Shown here piece by piece: positions 43,769-54,530 of a DNA stretch of 64,000 bases. How positions within the stretch are numbered: the first letter of the stretch is position 1; each line of letters begins with the position of its first letter. Made by a program: the position numbers and the translations under genes. The notes beneath the pieces are model-generated. The model was not told the origin of the DNA. It searched no databases and saw only the letters and a list, made by a program, of their open reading frames with translations. Origin of the DNA: Bisporella sp. PMI_857 (lineage: Eukaryota > Ascomycota > Leotiomycetes > Helotiales > Helotiaceae); contig JAJSPD010000049.1 in the NCBI GenBank assembly GCA_021307315.1, positions 62,001 through 126,000 of the forward strand, read 5' to 3'.

Positions 43769-45029
43769 CTTGGTTGAAGTCAGGATGAATGGATGAAAGA
43801 AGAAAATGAACTAAAACAAGTGTTATGGATGCGAGTTGATGTTGACGAGGAGATCATACAAAGATCCTACATATTAGTACATATATACTTTCCGAGTTCA
43901 TTAAGCATGAGATTGCGCAAGTGACCTCCAAGGTTACCTACAATCTCATGTTACAATAGAGATCCAGTTCCTTTAACTGGTAGAAAGGATTGACTCCTAA
44001 TACTACCTCATGGGCTATCCAACCACCGCAAACAGTAAACATCCAATGTAGCCTCAGCCATAGACAGTACAACATCTTGCTTTACTCTTAAGGAATAGAC
44101 AACTCATGGTCCCTTGCCGACTAACGGTATACCTTGCGCGTTTTCGAGGCGCATGTAACATACATCGCGGTAAGGAGCTGAGCAATCACTCGGCTAACTT
44201 ATGCATACAAAATCTCCGCAGCTTGCGACAGTTTTAAGCTTATCTCTAAGTTTCAGATCGCCTGGCAAGGACTTTCTGGGAGGCTCATCGTCATTCGCCT
44301 CCTGCAATCCTGATCCCCTGAGGCTGAGCGGGCGAAGCGAGAGCAGGAGACCCCGCGAAGCTTAAAGCAGGGGAATTCACTCGCAATAACGATGTCGTGC
44401 GTTAACAGCCGCAGTCGATAGAGGATCGATCAGGATTTATCTTCGCTGATTAGCCCAAACATACGGCACTTGCATCAGTATGAATGTTTTAGATGTCGAT
44501 CATGTTGTTGATAAAAGTGGAGTTGCCAGACCATCCCGAAGATTGTTAACAATCCTGCTTAGTAAGTATGATGTTTACAATAACCTCTTTAGAATATTCA
44601 CAACCTATGCACCACAGGATCTCACTGTTGCTGTATATTGATAGTAGTGAGCCCGATTCCTTGAGACTACAAACCAGCAGAAAATACGTGTTCATCCGTC
44701 AGCATACTAGAGAACATGCAGAACCTCCAATGAGCTTGGGACAATTTTCTGTATGAGTCATTGAAAACGTGGAGTAATAATTGCCTTACATAGGGCGTCT
44801 TCAATCACAAATAAATCGGTTGCTCATAGGCAAGAGATTTTAAGCATCCTTGGCACCATATATATATATATATATCTGGATTTGTTCATTTTTATCCTAT
44901 GAACCAAACCAAGAAACTTATACTTTTCAACAATTCGTCCAACACACTGTGGCAAAATAGATTTCCCAATACAAAAGCGACACGTGAAAAATATTTCAAC
45001 CCTTTTTTGTATTTACCAAATACTCAATA
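43769..45029. other. Intergenic, 1.26 kb
   Basis: Promoter region of two divergent genes (secreted Pro/Lys-rich protein and LOG). It contains an (AT)9 microsatellite at 44858-44875. The frame at 44568-44756 has no resemblance. No RNA gene was found. Confidence 0.45.
44858..44875. repeat. (AT)9 microsatellite
   Basis: Nine AT units lie about 155 bp upstream of the LOG start codon. Such tracts are commonly variable in length between strains. Confidence 0.9.
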
Positions 45030-45798
45030 ATGGCTTCTGCAACCTCCCCACCAACCGTCATCTGCGTCTTCTGTGGTTCCTCACCCGGATCCTCAGACGT
45101 CCACCTCAAGGCCGCCCGCGAACTAGCCCAAGTCCTCCACGACTCAAACATCTCCCTCGTGTAAGCCCTCCCCATACACCTCCCACCTTCTTTCAGGGGG
45201 GGAAAAAAAAGGAAAACCACAATAAACTAACAACTTCCTTAGATATGGCGGCGGAACCACAGGCTTGATGGGCGAGGTAGCACGCACCCTCGTCTCGCTC
45301 TCCGGTCCCGAATCCGTGCACGGCGTCATCCCCAAAGCGCTGGTAGAATACGAGCGGGTCCCCAACCCGCTCGACATCGCCCAGAAAGCCAGTGAGAACA
45401 CCTCGCTCCAAGACGGGGCTCTCGGTCCCTATGGCCGCACTAGCGTCGTGCCGGACATGCACACTCGCAAACGGCGCATGGCCGAGGCGGTCATGGCTGG
45501 CGGCCCGGGCTCCGGATTCATCGCGCTCAGCGGCGGGTATGGCACGATAGAGGAGTTGATGGAGATGGTGACGTGGAATCAGCTGGGGATCCATGATCGC
45601 GGCGTGGTGGTGCTGAATGTGGATGGGTTTTATGATGGAGTTGTGGGGTGGGTGAAGACGGCTACAGAGGCGGGGTTTGTGAAGGGGGGGAATGCAGATA
45701 TTATGGTTGAGGCTAAGACGGCTGGGGATGCGGTAAAGGCCTTGAGGGAGTATAAGGTTAGCGCGGGACGGTTTGGGTTGGATTGGAGCAAGTCTTGA
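45030..45798 (+). CDS. LOG-family cytokinin riboside monophosphate phosphoribohydrolase-like
   Basis: Exons 45030-45160 and 45243-45798 join in frame (GTAAGC donor, CCTTAG acceptor), giving 228 residues. The Rossmann-like LOG fold begins ICVFCGSSPGSS and crosses the splice as SLV|YGGGTTGLMGEVA, followed by VIPKAL, DMHTRKRRMAE (residues 116-125), SGGYGTIEE (140-148) and EMVTWNQLGIHD. In LOG enzymes the PGGxGTxxE motif and the upstream R-K pair bind the nucleotide and catalyse release of the base. Here the first Pro is Ser; from memory this variant is common in ascomycetes, so activity is not excluded. Members were long misnamed lysine decarboxylases. Base release might supply cytokinins or serve nucleotide salvage. 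No isopentenyltransferase or P450 partner is adjacent. Confidence 0.9.
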
Positions 45799-46281
45799 GG
45801 ATTGAAGTTGGTGGAAGTTAGGCGTGCGGATGAAATAGGTTGTGGATCTCCATATCCTCTCTTGCGTTCTGGAGTACAGTGGAATGAGAGCTAAGGCCTC
45901 ATAAAGCCTTCATCAGACATTACATTAGAGACGGAAGACAAATTCTAGAGTCAGAAAGGCGCAATCTGGGAAGAGAATTCAACATGAACCTGTTATAGAT
46001 AGTTAAACATCCGCACACTAAATAAAATGAGAATACAATAGAACCGCAAGTTAATCAGTTAGAATCAGTAATAGTATCACCTGAGAAGTCCTCAAAGTTG
46101 TGGCTAAATTACATATCGGTCACGGTTGGGATATATCATTAAATCTTTCAAGTTGGCTTTTCATGAGCTCTATACAATGAATTCGTGAGATGAATATATA
46201 CAATGAAAGGTCCCTGTTGCTTTTGTGTATCCACACAAAAGCCCTCTATAGAAGAAAATCATACATCATGAAATTCACCAT
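45799..46281. other. Convergent 3' region, 483 bp
   Basis: AT-rich sequence between the convergent LOG and FMN dehydrogenase genes. I see nothing else in it. Confidence 0.45.
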
Positions 46282-47680
46282 TTATTCGTCCAAGAGGAAA
46301 ACAGTGGCATCAAGTTGCCGAGCATTGAGCTACGTAACGTTAGATATCTTCGCTGAGAGGCTGTATAGGATACTTACGATGCTTCGAGAAACATTTCTCA
46401 AATTAGTGACGCCGGTTTGAGCACCATCTGCGACGATCTCCGTCTTAACCATCTGGATGAGCTTCGTGACACCGTCAAGTCCATAGCAGTTGGCGTACAT
46501 GAATCTGTTTGAATTGAGCTACTGGTATAACGAGAGAATACAGATGTAAAGCTTACGGTCTTCCCATTCCAACCATTTTGACACCCAAGGCCAAGAGTTT
46601 AAGAACATCGCTACCATATCTAACGCCGCTATCCGCCATGACATCTACTTTCTGGAAAACTTCTGGCGCATTGCGGTAGATCTCGTAAGCGATCTCCAGG
46701 GGAGAAGGAGAGTGGTCAAGCTGTCTTCCCCCATGGTTGGAGATATAGATGGCTGGTGCACCTTTCTCAATCGCGAGAAGAGCGTCCTCCACCGTGCTGA
46801 TACCCTTTGGGATCACCGGGAGTTTTGTCTGATTCCTGATCTGATCATAAAGCTCCCACGTTAGTGCACCAGTGACAGAGTTTGCATTAGTAGTATCAAA
46901 GCGTGCCGCACGATGGCGCGTGGAAGTGAATGGTGCATCAATCGTGAAGACAATGGCTTTAGCATTAGCAGCTTCAGCGCGCTTTATATTATCCCAGGTA
47001 ACTGAGATGTTTGCGTTAGTGTAGATCTGTTGGAACATAACTTGGGGACCGTTGAGGGTGTCATTATGCTTTTGCGCCGCGAGCTCTTCGATAGTCTTCG
47101 AGGCGTAGAGAGCTGCTGTGTATAGAATGTTTTCATTTGCTGAGGCGTCGACGAAGTTTAGCTCTGCTCTTGCGTCTCCGTAAGCAGCGCGTGCTGCTGG
47201 GGCGATGAATATTGGGGCACTGAAGTTGTAGCCCATGAAAGTCACACTTTTACAATGAGTTAGTACAAGAGAGTAGCATAATATCCCTTTGAATCTAGAC
47301 GTACGGAAGAGTCTCATTGAGTTTTGATACATCGTTTAGCATACGAGTTCGGAACTTGACCTTTGACCAAATATCTAGGTTGTTTCTGTAGCCTTTTGGA
47401 ATGTCAGAATTTAAAGAACGTATACGTGGGAATATATCGACATACTCCATTCGCCACCCGCAGCTGTTCTGTAGTAGCTGTATTGCTGGTTTGTCAGATG
47501 CTGTTTCGCCGCCCAATCGAAGTCGGGCACTCCGCGAATATCCTTAAGTAAAGGAAGTGTACCCTCTGTGTAGTTTGTGCCAAAGAGGTAGTCCACTAGC
47601 CCAGTATCTGGCTCATTAATCCAAGGCTCTGCTGCGAAAGCAACTGAGGCTAATGCAGTTATAGAAATGAAAGAACGCAT
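46282..47680 (-). CDS. FMN-dependent 2-hydroxyacid dehydrogenase/oxidase with signal peptide
   Basis: Five exons (47680-47446, 47392-47305, 47246-46557, 46504-46378, 46329-46282) join in phase with canonical sites, giving 395 residues. Residues 1-17 (MRSFISITALASVAFAA) form a signal peptide, so the protein enters the secretory pathway and lacks the cytochrome b5 domain of yeast Cyb2. The FMN domain is recognizable from YRNNLDIWSKVKFRTRML, GYNFSAPIFIAPAARAAYG, MFQQIY and VFTIDAP. The catalytic His is in YISNHGGRQLDHSPSP, and the FMN phosphate site is MADSGVRYGSDVLKLLALG with GMGRPFMYA across the splice. It probably oxidizes lactate or another alpha-hydroxyacid. Its short last exon ends NARQLDATVFLLDE. 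Oxygen use, producing peroxide, is possible outside the cell but unproven. Confidence 0.9.
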
Positions 47681-50573
47681 CCTGATGCTTGAACTATAGA
47701 GTATGCACCGTAGAAAGAAATGGATTGAGATTATGACAGGCCGCTGGCTACTCCCCAACAAGCAAATTACGGCTCTTGAATATATATACTGGTTTTGCTC
47801 AAGAATCTTCCGCGCAGATGGGGCTCCTGGAAATAAATTACAAACCCGGCCATGCTTCAAGTAAGAATTCAACCACTCACATTAGGCTCCCATGTCGTCT
47901 TGGCACTTCTCATCGTCGGATCATAAATCTAATGGGGAAGTTGCATTCTTATGCTGGCATGGCAGAGATTTTTGGTGATCACTGACAGATGGAGGCGGAG
48001 AACCAGACTTTGGGATTTAGTCCTAGGATATGCTGAAGGGAAAAAAGACGAGGCCGATGACGCAGGATCACTAGTCAAGACCAGTTCATGGTGTACTTTT
48101 TAGATAAAGTACCTTGCAGCTCCAGTAAACAGCCTTTGAAGTGTGAAGAATTGATTCTCTGCTGGGGGCAGTCCTTGCGTGAAAATTTCGGCCATCTTCC
48201 TTGGAATCAAATCTTATCAATCTGGACAGGGTCAAAATTCGCAAACTACCCCACTTTACATTTTATTCTTTTGGCCATGTTGCAACCTGACCTTGAGATG
48301 AAGGACTCGAAAGAGAATATTTCTATCCAAGAACAGAAGGTCACCTCATGAAAGGATTCAAAAGAACAGTTTGGCTCCATCAAAGAATGCAAGCAATCAA
48401 CTTAGCCGCCGGTACAACTTCGTCGGCAGCTTCAACTTCTGACTCCGGCTGAAGGTCGCCATAACCGTGCCGAGCCGCCAATGTTTCCGTGGAGCCGTTT
48501 TACCTTCGTGGGCTGCACAAATCCCCACTTAGGATGTTTTTATAAAGATTCAGGTAAGTTGGCTCGTCACGAGTCAGAACATTTTATCAGTAACTTATTT
48601 TCCTGGTCAAGCAAGCTAAAATCACATTGAAATGACGGAGTTGCACAATCGCGCGTTGTTATGCGTGCGGCGTGTGTTGGCCATGAGCTTATTGATCACG
48701 CCAATTCATGAGATTCTCGTCATGCGTGATGCATTCGAGCAGAATCAGAGTTAATGCGCCTCTGCTCTTCAAAGTGACTTATATATCTCCTTGCAAGGCC
48801 GGTAACAATGTGTCACGTTAAATCCCCGGATCTGTAACGAACTAATATGTGTTAGAGAAGAACGCAAACCGTATTTTGGCAAATATATCATGAAGACGTG
48901 TTTCGACCTTTTGCCAATTTCTGAGTCAATTAGGCTACAACGACCATTCTGGGTTCAAGATGAACCGCAACCGGCCAGAACTTAGTAGAATAACAACACG
49001 AAAGACAACAACTACGATGATGAGAACACCAAGCTACTAAAGACAAGAATTTGTTCCTTTCATGATGGGAGAGAGAACCAGAAAGTTTGCGTTAAAAACA
49101 CAAAAATGATGATAATCATATGGCAGTAAGAAATTTCAGATATCACGCTGGCGATGAGACATCGATCGAGCGCTGATGGGCATGGAACAATCGAATTTAT
49201 CGCCTGCAAGCCGCCAACAGTAAAACATGCACAGTGTCTTCTAGACAGCGGAATGGCTGCCTGAGATATGGCCCAGTAATGAAACCAGTATCGAATTCCA
49301 GAGCCTTCACAGGTGGTCGTTAGAACTTCCTTCTCATTCCAGTCTGGCTTTTACCTGCGTGTCATTCTGGGCTATACATCTCTATCTGCAAACAATGGCC
49401 AGCAGACGGCCCGCAAAAGTAGGCAAAGATGATTTCAGATGAGGCACAATCTGCTTATGGCGGATGCAAGACTTTTCTTCGCCTTCCTCGTGCGGGCTTG
49501 CCATACGATCGTTCATTCATAGAAGCATCCGCCTGAGTAGTCATTAATACGGCTCCATTTATTGATCATCCACACCTTGTACGGTACAAAGTGAAGCTAG
49601 ATTCCCTGGCCTCCAAACATGTCTTTGTAATACGCCTGGCCGCAATCTGAAGTGCTCTATGAACTTGACGTGAACAGCAGAAACTCTAGTCTGTCTTGTC
49701 GGTTTTATGTTCAAGAATTATGCAACTGGACGCATAATATTATTGCAGATACGATGATGTGCCGTTTCGCCGCTGTCTGCATTAACTTTGCAGGATAGAG
49801 CATCCATGCACTTATCTGCTTAAACATTGGAATTATGGTTGGGGTATTTTGGTGTGATTTGAAAATGAATCAAATGTGCGCAAAGGATTATTCACGTTCA
49901 AGGCGAGGATAAAAAGTGGTTGAAGTTCTGAGATTTGGTTTAATAATAGGTGAATGGAGCGGAGAGTCTGGCTCCACTGTTGGTCCTGCTTCCCCTAAGA
50001 AGGCAAGTATGAGAAGAGGATTTATTCCCGACCGAGCGTACGTCCCCATATATCGGACTTTCATATCACGAGATGAAACGTTCTTGAATCTTCACCGTTC
50101 TGAGGTTCGAGATCCGGAATCTTGCAAATGTCGTAAACCGACCACTGAGAAGCGCTCGTTAGGCTCGAGTTTTCAGCTCGGCGCCGCTGCCACCCCTGTC
50201 CAACCATCACTTATTGAAGGGGCCAAAGTCAAAGAAACAGTTCCGTACAGACGTGCAGATCCACCAGGCGAATTTTGGGGAAAGCATGTGGACGCGGTTG
50301 CTATTCTTGCCCTCGACTTTCGAGGAAAGTTGGAGGATAACGAGGTCTCTGCTGTGCCATATTCCTTCGACGCGACGCGGAGGCAAACCTTCGTAATAGG
50401 GCCAATGCAGAGGCTGGTAACGAGCTTTGATTCACCAAGTGCAGGCTTGAGATTCACTTGCTTCTTACGTGATCTCCTTTCTTGACTCCTGGATAAATGC
50501 AGAGTGGGAATGCTTCTAGTTGAGCATCTCATATTCATCATAGAAATTTTGTTTCTCAACCACGAGCAGCAAA
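47681..50573. other. Large intergenic region, 2.9 kb
   Basis: This is the longest stretch without a convincing gene. The frame at 48088-48351 has no resemblance. From 48360 to 49900 I see only AT-rich sequence with many stops in all frames. A 189-codon frame at 49916-50485 is listed separately. The last 100 bp hold the promoter of the monooxygenase gene. Confidence 0.45.
49916..50485 (+). CDS. Unassigned 189-codon open frame (doubtful)
   Basis: This plus-strand frame is unusually long and GC-rich for the surrounding AT-rich region, but has no ATG at its 5' end (first codon GTG). It encodes RRGFIPDRAYVPIYRTF, LGAAATPVQPSLIEGAKVKETVPYRRADPPGEFWGK and AVAILALDFRGKLEDNEV. The opposite strand is also open for 160 codons at 50173-50655, so coding strand and even coding status are uncertain. 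I recognize no domain. It ends about 90 bp before the monooxygenase start codon. It could be a transferred or repeated segment; a similarity search would decide. Confidence 0.25.
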   Translation: MVEVLRFGLIIGEWSGESGSTVGPASPKKASMRRGFIPDRAYVPIYRTFISRDETFLNLHRSEVRDPESCKCRKPTTEKRSLGSSFQLGAAATPVQPSLIEGAKVKETVPYRRADPPGEFWGKHVDAVAILALDFRGKLEDNEVSAVPYSFDATRRQTFVIGPMQRLVTSFDSPSAGLRFTCFLRDLLS

Positions 50574-52583
50574 ATGGGCTCAATCGACGCAGTGAATGGT
50601 AATTTTTCGAGTCAGGAACTCTCCGAAAATTACTCTTCTGAAGAAGCACCTCCATATGTTATCAAAAATGAGCCTATTGGAACTTTGCGTCGGGTCCGAA
50701 TCGTGACCATTGGAGCAGGTGTCAGTGGAATTAACATGATCCGCACTCTGAACCTCAACACCAGCAACTTTGAGCACATTGTTTATGAAAAAAACTCCGA
50801 AGTTGGAGGAACGTGGTTCGAGAATAGGTAAGTTAAGGACCTTAATAGGAAAGCAGCTAAAGGCGTGGAGCAACAAAGTAATATCTATAGGTACCCAGGA
50901 TGCAGATGCGATATTCCCTCACACAACTACCAGTTTTCACATACTCCAAACCCAGGTTGGAGCGCACTTTATTCAGAATCGAACGAGATTCAGAAGTATT
51001 TGCAGCACGTTTGTGATGTTCATGGCTTGAGAGGCAATATAAAGCTCTCGCACAGTGTTATTCACGCACGATGGCAAGAAAGGTCAGGCGAATGGCTTTT
51101 GAAAGTGAAAAACAATGCAACTGGAGTGGAATTCGAAGATACATGTCATTTCCTGCTTGATGCATCCGGAATCCTGAAGTAAGTGCGCGTGCGCCCGTGT
51201 AAATCTTTCACTGACCATCAAAGTAATTGGAAATTTCCTGACATCGAGGGTCTACATACTTTCGCCGGCGATCTCATCCACTCTGCAAATTGGCCAGAGA
51301 AATTTGAATATGGAAACAAACGAGTTGCGGTAATTGGAAATGGATCTTCAGGAATCCAATTAGTTCCTGCTCTTCAGCCAGGTAAGCCAGCTTCTGTCAT
51401 AGGGCTTTAACGTGTTACTCACTACTTGATAGATGTGCAGAAGTTAGTTCACTTCATCCGTTCTCCAACATGGGTTCTTCCTCCACCTTCGCAGATGATG
51501 GCCGCCAATGCGAACTCCGCTCTGATAGCCTCTATTAAAATGGATGCCGAAGGCAATTTTACGCCAGAGCAGATAGAGCAATTCAAGACGCATCCAGACC
51601 TGTACATGAAATTCATCAAGGCTGTCGAAAACGAGCTCAACGGGAAGTTCAAGATGGTACGACTTGGGAGTTTAATATCGCGCTGTCTCTAACGTATTGC
51701 AGACCATTAATGGAACCCCAGAGTCAATGATGGCAAAGAAGATGCTAACTGGATTTATGGGCCAAATGCTTAATCAAGATAAAAATCTCACTGAGGCGCT
51801 GATCCCCGATTTTCCAGTTGGAGCCCGACGACTGACACCTGGGATTGGATATTTGAGGGCGTTAGGCGCGACAAACGTTGATTTGATCAACGACGGTATT
51901 CAAGAAGTCTGCCCAAAGGGCATCAGACTCAAAAACGGAGAGCTGATAGAGCTTGATGCCATTGTTTGTGCTACCGGATTTAACACTTCGTTTGTCCCAC
52001 GGTTTCCAATGATTGGCGAGTTTGGAAATCTCCAAGACATATGGAGGGATAATCTTCCAGCAGCGTACATGTCATGCATGGTCCCCGGCATGCCTAACTA
52101 TTTTAGTGAGTACCTGTTCGACTATTCTTAGTATGGCTTTGCTGATTGTGGAAAACAGCCTTTCTCGGCCCTAATGCACCCATTGGACATGGCAGTGTAC
52201 TTACAATCACCGAACACCTTGCCAAATACATAACAAAAGTTATTCAGAAATGTCAGCTAGAGCATACAAGATCCGTTCGCCCTCTCCCAGCTGCGGTAGA
52301 CGATTTCTCCGAGCACATTGCACAGTTCATGCCTCGTACCGCATGGTCTGCACCATGCAGGTCGTGGTTCAAGAACGGAAAGGTGGATGGTCCTGTGACA
52401 GCCTTGCATCCCGGAAGTCGATTACATTGGTTTCACATGTTAGAGAATCCGCGATGGGAAGACTTTGAGTGGAGACGAGAAGTGAAGAACAGATTCCAAT
52501 ACCTTGGGAATGGGTTTTCGACAAAGGAAGCGCCTGGGGAGAACTCGACATGGTACTGGGACTCACCTGATGCGCTGTGGTAA
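50574..52583 (+). CDS. Flavin-dependent Baeyer-Villiger-type monooxygenase
   Basis: Six exons (50574-50827, 50891-51178, 51224-51381, 51433-51656, 51703-52105, 52159-52583) join in frame with canonical sites, giving 583 residues. The FAD site is VTIGAGVSGINM (GxGxxG, residues 47-52), followed by NSEVGGTWFENR and YPGCRCDIPSHNYQFS. The Baeyer-Villiger fingerprint FxGxxxHxxxWP is exact in FAGDLIHSANWP (194-205). The NADPH site is VAVIGNGSSGIQ (219-224). A late CATGFNTS motif and an FLGPNAPIGHGS loop complete the family. It inserts oxygen next to ketones, and similar enzymes act in mycotoxin or steroid-like pathways (StcW type). No polyketide or terpene core gene is nearby, so the substrate is unknown. 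No lesion is visible. Confidence 0.93.
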
Positions 52584-53610
52584 AATTACTGTAACCCGTA
52601 GAAAATTTTTATAGATCTAAGCGTTGAGATTGAATCGATTTATATCCCTACCTAGATGTCTGTTCCGTTGCCAGCTTCTGCTACTTCGGAGGCATATTTT
52701 CTCCCAGCAGCCGTGTACTGAGCTGTCCGTTCCAATGCCTTTGGTTATTGCCGCCACTTTGGTTTCACATGCTGCCTACACCATAGTACTCAAAAGGTAA
52801 TCGACAAACAGCATATTATGTGTTGGCCATTTCGTATGTCTTGTTAGACTTCAAGAACACCCTTGAATCGGACGTTTTTGCGTTGCTGTTACGGGCGAGC
52901 GAGAGGTGATGCTTGGCAGTTTTGGCAGGCAAGCACTTCTGCGACTATATCTCCATATGCTTCCATTCGAAATTGGTACGTACCAGCCACTCCATCATTA
53001 CGAAACATCTCCGAAAAAGTATCACCGAAGACAAGTTAGTCATAACGTGAAGTGAGACGTTCTGGAGACAGCACAACTCATTTGGCCGGAAGCATCGTTC
53101 TCTGCAATACCAACAAACTACGCCGCAATAGAAATGCGGCTGACAGCTCGCGTTTTTTGCTCTCCTGGAAGCCCGAACGGCTTTAAAGTTTTTCACGGTT
53201 GAAGTCTGAAAGCATGATAGGTGTAGCGAGCAGTAGAACCGATTAGGATGATGAGTAGTTATATTCCTGTGGGTGGCTGTTGTCTCGCTCCGAACTTATG
53301 CGAAACGGCAAAAATCATATGCTTCTTGCCAAAGTACTATTGCGTCTTATATATATCGTTCAACAACTTACGTGCGAAACTGACGGAAAACAGAACCGTC
53401 AGATGGCAATCGAGTACATATGCGGGCACCCCTGCTTACGCGCGCCAGCTCCCTTATAATATAAGGCGGCGAAGATGCCATTAGCTTCCGCCCACATTCT
53501 CATATCGGAACCTTAAGCTGGATTAAAAATTTCCTTATTTGGAATGCCATACTGGTACCGCCTCAAGTTGCCATCGCTCAGCAACAATTAGTTGAACTGG
53601 TAAAGCTGCT
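52584..53610. other. Intergenic, 1.03 kb
   Basis: The frames at 52945-53196 (minus) and 53248-53484 (plus) have no resemblance to known families. The region is otherwise featureless. Confidence 0.4.
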
Positions 53611-54163
53611 ATGGCTCCAACCCGCGATCGAAATCGAGCTCCTGCTGAGACGCCTTCGGTACCTCGTGGACGAATCATTGCGGACTATCTTGTCCTGCAC
53701 CGCTGTCTACAACCGACTGAACAGTTTACTCTAAGCACAGCTGTACGGTTTATGGCTGGCCATCGACTGGTGGCGTAATGATGCGAAGCAACTGTGATTT
53801 GGTCGAAGTTAAGTTTTTTGGCTGGGATCCGTTAGAAGTCCCAAAGTCTCGCAATGAAGACTAAGGGCAGGAAGATGCGTTTTGTACTAAGCTAAGAATG
53901 ACTGGAGGGAAGCGGTGGAACAGTTGGCGACGATTCCTCGATGTAACAGAGGAAGAAGGGCTTCCAGAAGACCAGCGGCCCACCAAGGACGAGTTGAGAG
54001 GGATCTATATCGGATGGCCAAAGATGGAGGAGTCTTGATTCTAGACGATATAAAGGCTGAGATACCTTGGGAGATTGGGATATTACGCCTAGTCACAACG
54101 ATAGAGGAGAGATATCGATTGCTAAGGGACATATTGGGTGCTTTGTATATGAGGATCCGATGA
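53611..54163 (+). pseudogene. Decayed gene of unknown family (relic C)
   Basis: An ATG at 53611 opens MAPTRDRNRAPAETPSVPRGRIIADYLVLHRCLQP and continues to a TAA at about 53776. A neighbouring frame then reads MMRSNCDLVEVKFFGWDPLEVPKSRNED, hits TAA, and continues GQEDAFCTKLRMTGGKRWNSWRRFLDVTEEEGLPEDQRP...DELRGIYIGWPKMEES to a TGA near 54037. A last piece, LDDIKAEIPWEIGILRLVTTIEERYRLLRDIL, lies in another frame. The stop after RNED sits where CAA (Gln) would fit. The pieces look like one former protein of about 180 residues or a longer one. I do not recognize the family. Confidence 0.45.
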
Positions 54164-54530
54164 CATATCCTGGATTTACTATGTTGCATCCGAGGAAGGT
54201 CGATAGAGCTTGATCTTTGTAAGTATATTTCACCATCGTTAGTACTAATTACATGACGTTAACGTTCTTTGCGCAGAGTCAAACTGAGCTCTCTTGAGCA
54301 ATACCCTGTGCAAAGAGCGGCTATACAACCCACGCTCGACGTGTCAAAGTTCCTCCTATTATCCCGAATGAGAGTCCGTGAATTTTTTACTACAGCTGCA
54401 TGGCTTTATGCTCGTTTTTAAATCATAAAATTTCCAGAAGTTTGAGCTCAAATTTCCCATGGGACCCTTTTCCAACACATCGACAGATCTGTCGCGCACT
54501 CTTAATCCTCCATGATCTCTCATTACTACC
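54164..54530. other. Intergenic, 367 bp
   Basis: This lies between relic C and the 3' end of the short-chain dehydrogenase gene. I see nothing in it. Confidence 0.4.

Noticed and set aside
44858..44875. Possible TATA-box array from the (AT)9 tract
   Set aside because: It is about 155 bp from the LOG start codon and is a plain microsatellite; a core promoter role cannot be supported from sequence.
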